A stretch of DNA of 64,000 nucleotides, from the NCBI GenBank assembly GCA_946894095.1, contig OX335651.1, positions 20,172,501 to 20,236,500 on the forward strand, read 5' to 3'. The first letter of the stretch is position 1, and the number at the start of each line of letters is the position of its first letter. Shown piece by piece: positions 23,401 through 35,400 of this stretch. The position numbers and the translations under genes are program-made. The notes under the pieces are model-generated. The model worked only from the letters and a program-made list of their open reading frames with translations, did not search any database and was not told the origin of the DNA. The stretch is from Incurvaria masculella (taxonomy: Eukaryota; Arthropoda; Insecta; Lepidoptera; Incurvariidae).

Positions 23401-26400
23401 CTTTTGCCTGTTATTTGACTTTCTATAGATTATTCAGCAAAACAAAAACGTGTAGACACAGATATTTATTGTGGGATATTAGATACCAAATATCAAGCAA
23501 ATCGGAACAGTGTTTTTCAAATGATTAGTAAACTACGTTTGTATGGGTAACATAGCTTACGGGCCGTTTGTATCAACCTGATTCTGCACTCGAGAAGCAT
23601 GTTTTCGTGACCTTGCTGACTAGGTAGACTGAACTCTCTAGCCCTATTCATACACGTTTACATCAGTCTATCAGCACCGTCTGTGGAAATTGAACGTTGT
23701 AAACATGCTTCTAAAAATCCGCGTTTCGTATTAAAGCATTTACACGTCGTATTGGATTTCGACGTAAGTTATGATAGTCCAAGTGCATTCAACGACTGGC
23801 CAAGAGGAATTTTCTTGCTTGAACAAATCTGAAGTAGCTGCTGCCATTAGACAAGAGATATTTAAAATTGTTTAACGAGGGCTTACTTCAAGAATGCATT
23901 AAGGTGGCCCATCCCGCTCAACTCCCCATACAAACGGGGAAAGAAGATCACGCCCATATTTCTTGTCAGAGATCCAAAATTTTGCTCAAAATAGCTTTAT
24001 TTGATCAAACTAGATGTCTGATGACCGTTGGCATTGTAAAATTGTGTTTGGTTCTAAGTTATAAGGTCCGAAAGTTCGGATCTTTCGCGCGTTTTATACA
24101 ATAAATTTGGAGGTGGATTACGCAATGACAAAGTAAGAACATCTTCAAAAGATTAGTCATCAGACATAACTTATTTAATCAAGATTTATAATCTATTTGG
24201 TTTTTGTTAGATTTTAGAATAAAGCGGTCGTGGTTTACTTTAAGCTATAAGTCGTTTTGTAATTAAAATTTTCGTAAATCTTATCAAATCATACACTATG
24301 CACATTGTCTTTTTGTGGACATGTTGCATCTTCCTCATCACGGAGCCTGTCTTTTTTTTTAAACAGAGAAGGTCCCAGAGCGAAACAGCACGGTTTTGTA
24401 CCGTGCCCGCGAATGAGTTCGTCCCGCCGGGTTGGGCCACCTTAAGAAAAAAAGTTGATTTTGACTCATTTTTTGCGGTAAACTTTTTTTTTTGTAAACG
24501 TTAAAACTTAATTATCTTAATACAACTTTTTCTGACTTAATGCTTTCTTGGAGTAAGCCTTCGATAAGTAGATATCACGATCCAACGGAATTAAAGAGGA
24601 AAATAGAAAATAAGCAACTAACGAGATCTCTCTGTGATGTGGTTGCAGCTGCGGGGATCAATGAGTCATGCTTCTTCAACGAGCAGTGCGAGGAGGCTGT
24701 GGCGCGCACGGAGTGCCGCGCGGGCCGATGCGCGTGCCGCTACGAGATGGTGCCCGAACTCGCGCCCGATGGCGCCACCGTCTGCATCTGTGAGTTGCCT
24801 CTCTTCTAGACCTGTATGCACTCTTAACTCTTATTCCCTCTATCTGTATCTATAAGTTGTATTAATTCGATCTCATATGACACCCTCGGTTCACGCTTCC
24901 AGCTCATACTTGCTAGAAAATGTATGTCTCATGTCGTCATCTATTGTATCCATCTACATCTTTGAGTTCTCACATTTCCAGCCCAAGCCTGCTACTCAGC
25001 CCAGTGTATCTCTTATATGTCTCGTTTTCTCCATTTGAATCTTTGAGTTCTCATATTTCTTGCTAGACCAGTATATATCTCTTAACTCTCGTTTCCTCTA
25101 TCTGTATCTATAATTTGTAACACTTTGATCTCATATGTTTAGTGCCCTCGGTCCACGCTTGCAGCTCAAGCCTTCTAGAACAATGTACCTCTCATGTCAT
25201 GATCTATGCTCTCCACATGCATCTTTGAGTTCTCATATTTCCGGTTCAAGCCTGCTACTCAGTCCAGCGTATCTCTTATATGTCTCGTTCTCTCCATTTG
25301 AATCTTTGAGTTGTCATATTTACAACTAAACGTCCCTAGGCTAGTTTTGATCTCATCTGTCGGTATCTGTGAGTAGTCATATTTTCAGCGCAAGCAGGAT
25401 AGACCAGTGTATCTCTCTTCTATCTAATTTTGTCTGTCTGCATCTTTGGCACTCTTTCAGCTCGATACATTTCGTTTTCTCTATCTGGATTTTTTTGTTT
25501 TTATACTTCTAGCTCGAACCTATTACACACGTGTGTCTCATATAGTATATGTCATTTTCTCCATCTGTAAATCTGAGTTGTCACAATTTAAGCTCAAGCC
25601 TACTAAAAAAGTATCTCTTGCATTGCGTCTGTGAGTGATTATACTTCCAGCCCAAATTTTAGGAACGGCCCATAAGCAATGCTCCCCATACAAACGTAGT
25701 TTACTAAATATTTGGAAACCGCTATTCCAATTAAATTGATATTTAATATGTAATATCAGGTAACAAATATCTGTGTCTGCAAGCTTTAGTTTTTTTGGAA
25801 AATTCAAACCGAATGAAATGAAAGCAAAAAGAAAATCTTTACACGAATATTGTTTTCTCTGTGGTTTATTTCATATTTTTTTTTCATTTCATTTATTTAA
25901 ACTTTTTGGTAGTCAAACTACACCAAGTTACGTCACAAAGATCCGCGGATTCGATCAACCCAGTAAAGAAGAACCCGCAAAGAAACTTCACGGGTTTACA
26001 TAACATATTTTTCCGTCCACAATTATGAAATACATACTTAGATCTAAATGCTACTGCCAAACAATTTCTTGGCAGAACAGTTGTAAGGCAAAGAAAGAAA
26101 GACAAAGAAGTAAGACCCAGAATATATTTACCGAAAAAATAAAGACATGCAGACACAGATATTTGTAGCCTAATATTAGATACCAAATATCAAGTCATTT
26201 GGAACAGTGCTTTTCAAATTATTAGTAAACTACGTTTGTATGGGAGGCGAAATTTTCTGATGCTTACGGGCCGACCTTAAGACAGTAAAATTGTCTTCAT
26301 CATGTTTCCTGTTCTTTCTGCCTGTGTCTTTAAGTTACCAAACTTCGCTTACACTCCTGGTAGAATGTGTCTCTCTCATATGCCATTTCTTTTATCTAAC

Positions 26401-29400
26401 TCTGTGTTATCACACTTTCAGGTCAAACCTGCTAGATAAATTGAGCATCTGATATTTATTTTACGCTCGGTCTTCATATGTAAATTATCACACGAGTTGA
26501 AAATGTTTTAGAAATACTTAATAATAAAACAATACTTGGTATTCCTTCTTGTTTTCTCTTACGTCAATCTTTCTTGGTTCCATGTTTTTATCTTGATCTA
26601 TTGTTACGTCTTGCCCTCGAGAGCTATTCTCGCTAACACATGCCGTTATCTTGTTCCAGCTCAAAAGGAGCCGGAGATTTCCACCCGCACGTTCGACCCA
26701 GCCATGATCGGGGTTCTGGTAGGCATGGCGCTTATGTTTGTCATCATATGCGTTGTGCTACGCCTGTTCAGCAGGTACATTTCATCCAAAACTTCCTTCA
26801 TGAGCACAACCATTTTTTTTTTCTTCCAATTATTGAAGCTGAATCAAACTTAATAGGTTGCTAATTTTAAAGACAGCGCTTTGCGATTTGAGACTCGATT
26901 ACTTGGCTGAAAGTTAGATGGAATTAGATAGAAAGCCTACTCTTGGTGAATCAGTGACTCAGACAATACATTGCCAATGTATACCTTCCAACTGATACCG
27001 GTGTAGTAAGAATAGAATAAGGGAAAAGCCATGTCACCATGATCAAGGGCGACGATTTAAGCTCCTAACTCAGGGAAAAAATCAATACCATCGTCACGCA
27101 GGTGTGATATTTGTAAACTGCAACTTAACTAGGTACCGAAACTATAATAATACAGATTTTTACCCTTAATCGTCTTTTAATTACAACCAGATTACTCCAT
27201 GTATGATCACCGTTATATTAACCTGGTCTGGTACAAGGCACTGATTTCCAAGTTCCCCTTCTACAACCTTCCACCCGTCCTGCAGGTAAACATAGAAGCT
27301 CTCAAACTCTAACAATTGTATTTAGAGTGAACTGTCAAAATTTAGCTACTCGGACTAGCACCGGACTACCCATACAATATTATATTTGGTCCGGGGATAA
27401 TCCCCGTGACGTTAGTTCGCCCACTCTGAATACTACTGATGCTATTTAGTCCGGCGATAATCCCCGTATTAAAGTTAGTCCGCCCACCCTGAATGCTACT
27501 GTACGTCTTTAAAAAAAGATGGCTACTTTTTTCTACATAGAGTTAGACAGCTTCTCACGCGAGAACTTCTCGTGTTTTCTTCCCTGAGTAGACCCGCTGT
27601 GTGATTAGATCGCGAATTCCTGCTTTGCCGCAACGTATTTCTTGGTGAGTTTGATGGTCTAACTTTATTCTGTCGTTTCTAGTGTGTACCTATTCTACTC
27701 TACTGTTTGCGTCTACATTGGTAGAGCGGTATTTAGTACTCGCCCTACTAACTCTACCAATGTGGACGTGGCAAAATACATATATAACTAGTGCGAAACT
27801 TTACCTTGCATCGCTTCTCCGATCTTCCAGGGTACTTTTCTGCGTATCGGCGACTACATTTATTTTCTCGGTGTCTGTCTGTACTCAAGTCAAGGATGCC
27901 AAATCAAGGATAAAACGCTCCTCAAAAAATCTAGAATCTTCATTAAAAAAACGCCAACCCTTGGAGTCAACGTTTCCTATGGTGAGTGCATGTTAAAAAA
28001 ACGCTTCTGTCGCCACAGGGCCCGATGGAGCGAGAGCGAGAACCGCACTATCTTCAATACGCCCAATCCTCGCCTCATGAACGTGTCACTCCTGCGAGAC
28101 TCCAAGCTGCTGCACGGTCAGGTTAGTTGTTCACCAACCGGTTTCGCGTTTGTAACGCAGCAAGTTACAGCAGGGGATACCATTATGCTTTTATTGTCGG
28201 AGGGATTTTTTTCACCCCCTCAATAAACCAGTTTCAAGAGATCGACCAAAGTCATATTTATGAGTCGAGTCACGTATTTGCATGTGGTAACACAGGCAAT
28301 CGAGTTTCAACATTTTATCCAAAATTAGTGCGTAACTTGTTTCATGCTAGTTAATTTTTTTTGAGGTTCTTTCGTAGAAAGATCGATTTTGCGTGAAACT
28401 CATCCGAAAATCGTCTGATTTTGCCTCCCCGCTTGAGCGAAATCAAAGATCCGCCTTCGGCCTGTCTTTCGGCGACTATGTCTTGTCTTAAAATCGGCTA
28501 ATATGCTGCCCCGATAAGCCTGACCCGCGAGGTTTCACTGTTCCGAGGACAGCCACCCATATGTAACTAGACATATGGATGGCTAATAACACACCTTTGT
28601 AATTTTATGAGCTGGATTCCCGTGAGAATTAGGTGCCATACCAGAACCTTCCCCTAATGAGCCCAGTTACATTGAAATAAATCGAAACACGTACACATTT
28701 CACGGCCGCTTCGACCATATGTTCTCCAAATGCGACGGTACCAAACCGTGCGGCCTTAAGGTGGCCCAACCCGGCGGGACGAACTCAGTCGCGGGCACGG
28801 TACAAAACCTTGCTGTTGCGCTCTGGGACCTTCTCTGTTTCAAAAACAAAGACAGGCTCTGTGATGAGGAAGACGCAACATGTCCACAAAAAAAGACAAT
28901 GTGCATAGTGTATGATTTGATAAGATTTACGAAAATTTTAATTTCAAAACGACTTATAGCTAAAAGTAAACCACGACCGCTGTAGTCAAAAATCTAACCA
29001 AAACCGAATAGATTATAAAACTTGATTAAATAAGCTATGTCTGATGACTAATCTTTTTGAGATGTTCTTACTTTATCATTGCGTAATCCACCTCCAAAGT
29101 TGTTGTATAAAACGCGCGAAAAAGTCGAACTTTCGGACCTTATAACTTAGAAACCAAACACAATTTTACAATGCCAACGGTCATCAGACATCTAGTTCGA
29201 TTAAATAAAGCTATTTTGAGCAAAATTTGGGATCTTTGACAAGAAATATGGGCGTGATCTTCTTTCCCCTTTTGTATGGGGAGTTGAGCGGGTTGGGCCA
29301 CCAATCCTACCACCTAGAAGGGGAATCTACAGTTTTACATGGATTCCGAACCATGGAGTAGCTCGCATTCGTGACAAAATGCACTTTTCCAACTCAGGAA

Positions 29401-32400
29401 GAGAAACTCTTTGAACGCAGAATGAACGGGCGGGGATTAAACGCCTTACTTTGTCATGCGAAGCAAGGCTCGATCCGCTCAAATTTCTCCCACTGAATAC
29501 CTAAAATGACCTGAACCTGTAGTCCTAGTTGTCACCTATATTGGCGTTTACGGCAAACCGATCGACTGGCGTTTTCCGTAAAAACGTCAAACTCCATTCA
29601 AGTTTTACTAGATATTCTGTGGTTTTACTTCTTCAAGCTGTCAAAGTCAAACTCGGACTTCCGATTTGTATGAAAACGCGGAGTCGGCGTAAACGCTAAG
29701 CGTAAACGGCAACGTCCACGTATTTACGGCAACGTTGAGTAAGCTGTCAAATCAAATTTGGACTCAATGTGGAGAAATTGAAGAGCGCGCGCAGGGGGCG
29801 TTAATCGAAATAACATTTGCGAGTCCGAGCTTGATTTGACAGCTTACTCAACGTTGCCGTAAATACGTCGACGTTGCCGTTTACGTCGACTCCGCGTTTT
29901 CAAACAAATCAGAAGTCCGAGTTTGACTTTGACAGCTTGAAGAAGTAAAACCAAAGAATATCTAGTTAAAACTTGCATGGAGTTTTTACGGAAAACGCCA
30001 GTCGATCGGTTTGCCGTAAACGCCAATTTAGGTGAGAACTCAGACTGACCACTCTGATTTACAATCGGCTCCATTGTGCGACAGGACCGGCGCGGCTCCC
30101 GAGTCAGCATGCGCCCGCCGTCGCGCCAGGCGAGCCAGCAGGAGCTGCGCGCGCACTCGCCCACACAAGGTAACCGGCTAGGTCTGTATGCCGCTTCCAG
30201 CGCACTCGCCGCCACCGCACTCGAGCGTGTAAACGGGGCAAGCATTCCCACCGCACTTCATACGTAAATTGGGGGCTCGGGGAGGCCAATTCTGAGAGTT
30301 CCGAGTTAATAAATCAGGGGTGCTATCAAGAGAGGAATTTGCTTTTACATTACTTTGGTATCCTGGGGGGTAAATTAACCGAATTCAGCGCTTACGAAAA
30401 AATACATGTCCCTCTCCATATCCGATCCGTAAATGCTCCAGGTCGGGAATTATTTACTGATTCATTTAGGGTTCAGGAGTGAGTATTCCTTATGTAAACT
30501 AATTAGCCCAAGAATTGGCCTCCTGACCCTTTTAAGCTAACAAATATTCCAATCAACAATGCATTGGAAATAAAGCGTAATCCGAATGGGACCAATACTT
30601 TGTGGAGATCAATGCATGCCCCAGACAAAAAACAGGTATTGAAATGTGACAAACCTTTTTTTTTTGCTATAATTAAAATGCTATTCAGGATCATTATATT
30701 CCTAAAATGCTTGCTAATTTCTCTACACCACAAAGAAGAAAAGAAAGGAGAAGTGTCATATGGTCGTTATATCACAGCGACGTGCTATGTGGACCAATTG
30801 TGCATTTAATCGTATGCACATAGTGCAAACGTCGCCACGGGCGCGCGAATAAGCTCCCGGATTACGTTCGCCAAGTTCCACACATACCCTCCAATACGTC
30901 TGCGACATGCGTGAGTTGAGTTTTTTTTTCTGTTATTTAAAATTATCCGATTTCCACAACTTGTAAAAGTTTTTGTGAAGCCTCTTGGTATTTTATATGC
31001 AACCGACTTGCAGCATTGTGGTGGTATTTTTTAAATTGAGTTAGTACTTATAGACATTTGGATACAGGGGCTCTCATGGTAGGCGAGCTAGATGGCACAT
31101 CTCCTTTCTTTTTTTATCTAAGATCCACCTACACCACTTACTTACACAATAAAACATGACTGAAAGTAAGTACAAAACTGTACAATAATCTAAAACATAA
31201 CTTTAACTAACTCGTGTCAAACTTAGCATCTGGCGTCCGTCCGTGTGGGTGTCTGCTTTTAAATTGAGAACATCTAAGTTACCCGATTCCGATTCGAGTA
31301 ACTGGTTCTCAATTTAGTAAGCTATTAATGAGCATTGGGGTTAAATACAAGAGAATTCGGGGGAGGGGCTGTGGTGGTCAGACCTGGTGGCATCTGATAG
31401 ATAGTAAAAAGGTACCTACAGATTTATTAAAAATTGGGCGCCATGCCATGATCTAGTTTATGTTTCACGGCTACATTGTTATATGCACAGGTCGGTGATT
31501 ATATGGATGAAAAACAGGGACAACGATCGATGTGCGCAAACTCCTTGTGGAATCATTGGTGATGTCGCAATTAACATACTGTGACACTCTCTATGGTCCC
31601 AGTATACTAAGCAGAACTGAAAAACTAATACAAAAAGTCCAAAATTCGTGTGCACGATTCTGCTTTAATATTCCTAGACACAAATATGTAACCCCCTATC
31701 TCAATGACCATAATGTCCTAAAAACTCAACAACGTCGACTCTTACACCAGCAATGCCAAATACATAAGATTATTTTTCAAAAAACACCAGAGTATCTATA
31801 TAGCAAATTGAAATGGGCAAGGAATGAACACTCTTATATAACCCGAGCAAGCACACAACTACTCATTGTGCCTAAGCACCATTCAGCATCTTTTGAAGGA
31901 AGCTTCAGATATGCAGCCACTAAATGCTGGAATAATTTACCACCCCCTGTCAAAAATATAAAGAACCCAAACAAATTTCGCATGGTGTGCAAATCAGCTT
32001 TGTTAAGAGAGCAAAAAAACATATTAATGTGAAATATTTAAACAATAAGTAATCATTTTTAATTTTTTTTTTTTTTTGTAAATTAGTATTCTTTTTTTTT
32101 TTCCTCTTTTAAGGCATTTTTTGAGATAATTTTATATTCACTCTAGCACACAAGTCATGAAATGAAATGAAAATATTTATTATTGCTTACAACTATTGTT
32201 ACATAGTATGCAAAGGCGAGCTACTAAATAAATAATCGACACTTCGACTACTAAATAATACTAATGTTTTTTTTTTTTTTTGTGGATCATAACATTTCTG
32301 AGTTCTTATTTTTGATATATTGCTACATAGGATTAAGTGTGTTTTACTGTTTTATTTTTTGTTTTGATTTTTACTTGTGTCTATATAAATATCTTAAAAT

Positions 32401-35400
32401 ATGGTCAAACCGTTGTAAACACCGAAGATATCTGCAAACATTATAAGGCGACTAGGCGGTGGCGGAAGACCAGCGGCTGGAGGGACCCGCCCATCCAGGA
32501 CTTTGCTGAGCCATAGCCTTTTTACGAATTACATAGGTAGTAGCACCATATATTTTTTCAAAGCTGTATGTGACCTGTAAGAATGTGTAATTTCGTAAAT
32601 AAATGATTATTATTATTATTATTATTATTATTACAACTTTCGACCATCGTTCATTCGATGGTACCAACCCGGGTGGGATTAACCCTACCACATAGTAAGT
32701 AAAAGGCCATCTAAAGTTTTACGTGGATTCCGGACTACGAATGACGAATCCCTTACTCTTACGACATGCACTGCTGTACCAAAGATATTTTTTTATTTTA
32801 ATTAGCTGTTCATCCCAGCTCCGCTAGAATCGATTTTGTTTAAGACATTCACGTTATTCAAACGGTCCGTTAAAAAAACCGGATCTACTACAACAGCGCC
32901 ACCTACCGGGTCCAACTGTAGAACCACCTATAAGAACCTTCCTCGGGACTTAAATGAATGATGGAAAAAAATATAAGCCGAATTGGACAAGCCGTTCTCG
33001 AGTTCTGCGCTTAGCAACATCACGTTTATTTACAGGTATAAGATATATAAATTAATCAAATCATCCTGTATGGTCCAAAGCAAGCAGTTTTTAAAGCGTG
33101 GTGGTATGTTTTGAAGACTCAAGGTCGGCCCGTAAGCACCTGAAAATTTCGCCTCCCATACAAACGTAGTTTACTAATCATTTGAAAACCAATGTTCCAA
33201 CTTACTTGATATTTGGTATCTAATATTAGGCTACAAATATCTGTGTCTGCATGCCTTTGTTTTTTCGGTAAATGTATTCTGGGTCAAACCATAGAGAGAA
33301 CAAAATTCGTATGAAGATTTTCTTTTTGCTTTCATTTCATTCGGTTTGGATTTTTCAAAAAACAAAAGCATGCAGACACAGATATATTAAATATCAATTT
33401 AATTGGAATAGCGGTTTCCAAATTATTAGTAAACTACGTTTGTATGGGGAGCATAGCTTACGGGCCGTTCTTAAGGTGGCCCAACCCGCTCATCTCTCCA
33501 TACAAAAGGGGAAAGAAGATCACGCCTATATTTCTTGTCAGAGATCCAAAATGTTGCTCAAAATAGCTTTATATGATTGAACTAGATGTCTGATGACCAT
33601 TGGCATTGTAAAATTGTGTTTAGTTTCCAAGTTATAACGTCCGAAAGTTCGGATTTTTCGCGCGTTTTATACAATAACTTTGGAGGTGGATTACGCAATG
33701 ATAAAGTAAGAACATCTTAAAAAGATTAGTCATCAGACATAGCTTATTTAATCAAGATTTAGAATCTATTTGGTTTTTGTTAGATTTTTAACTACAGCGG
33801 TCGTGGTTTACTTTTAGCTATAAGTCGTTTTGAAATTAAAATTTTCGTAAATCTTACCAAATCATACACTATGCACATTGTCTTTTTTGTGGACATGTTG
33901 CATCTTCCTCATCACGGAGCCTGTCTTATTCTTAGAAACAGAGAAGGTCCCAGAGCGCAACAGCACGGTTTTGTACCGTGCCCGCAAATGAGTTGAGGCC
34001 GCCGGGTTGGGCCACCTTAATTGCTACATCCACAATTATATTACATCCGACCGAATCCTTTCATTAAAAATATCTTTCACCAAGCACCGATTAGCTTAAT
34101 CCTCACACTAAAGGGCCTTTCTTGCCATCTCGCAATCGATACCTACAAGACAATCAGCACTTTCATAATAAAGGCCCTTTAAGTGTCAATTAAAACAAAT
34201 CGGCACTTGGTGAAAACCAGGCTTCTTTATGTAAAATTATCGTCTTAAAACTAACTTAAACCAAGTTTGTGCACATTCTGCACATTATTTTGTGTAGAAG
34301 TTAACTTTTACGTATCCATAAGACAAGGTTGAGAAATAAAACCTTGTCTGTAAAGCCTCTTGGCATTGGCATTGCCTTTTGTAGGTAGTTTGTATGGCAG
34401 CACATACCAGTCGGTTCAAGTTTGAAAAAAAAGTTCTTATTATTTATCAACAATACAATTACCTTATGTTAAATTTAAGATTCATATTGGACTGGTTCAA
34501 GGATTGTGTTGCAATTCACGACTCATGCAAAACAGACAATTCGCAAACAAACTCATTTAACCTACTCACTTTCAACACCTAAATCTGCGGAGATGTATTC
34601 ATTACATATATGTTAATAAATGTCAAAATGTGTGTGTTAATAAATGTGGCATGTTTGTTATCAACAGCACCCCATCATCCAAACCATCAGCTTCACCGCA
34701 ATCCATCAGGTTATCCTGCAATAATAACTTATTACTAATTAGGACAACAGTTCAGGGGGGCAATTACGGTACAAAGTAAGCTCGAGATCGGCTCTAAAAT
34801 ACAGCTCACTTTCATTTATAGTTCATGTTTCCGGACTATTCAAACATCTTATAATTTCAGCCAAAATCCGGTTTGTCTAATTAATTTCCTTCGCCGGTCC
34901 AGTTTGGTAGGTATAGCTCGTTTTTTTAATACCTACTTTTCAGCAACTTTCCCGTAAAACTACTGTCACTTTGTACGGTAATGGCGCCCCTGCAGATGGG
35001 TGTTTCGTTATAATCTGCCTAAACCCAGTTCACTGCGGGGCAAACGGGTCCAAAAAATGGAAAAAAGATCTCCTACATTCCATTAAACCAAAGAGAATAC
35101 CACGAAATGATTTCAATAACAGAGCTAGGTGAAAGTGGGCGATAGCTAGGTGACTAAAATGCGATCACACATGTTGTTCGGTTACATTGAACAGGATGGA
35201 AAACATGGACAATTTTCACAGCCGATTCAACTATCGTTCATTCAATGCGCCACCGCTCGGGGTTTCACCCTACCACCTAGTAAGTAAGGAAGACCTACAG
35301 TTTTAAGTATCATACGTAAAACTGTAGGTTCCTGTAACTACGAACGAAGAATCCCTCAGTCGCCTATTGAAGAAGAAGGCCAAATTGTATTATTTTTAAG

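Noticed and set aside
27191..27285. Candidate exon with AG and GT borders encoding YSMYDHRYINLVWYKALISK
   Set aside because: Its 95 bp and only open frame need phase 1 entry and phase 0 exit, while exon 4 leaves in phase 2 and exon 5 joins exon 4 perfectly. Including it creates a stop. It could only be a poison exon.
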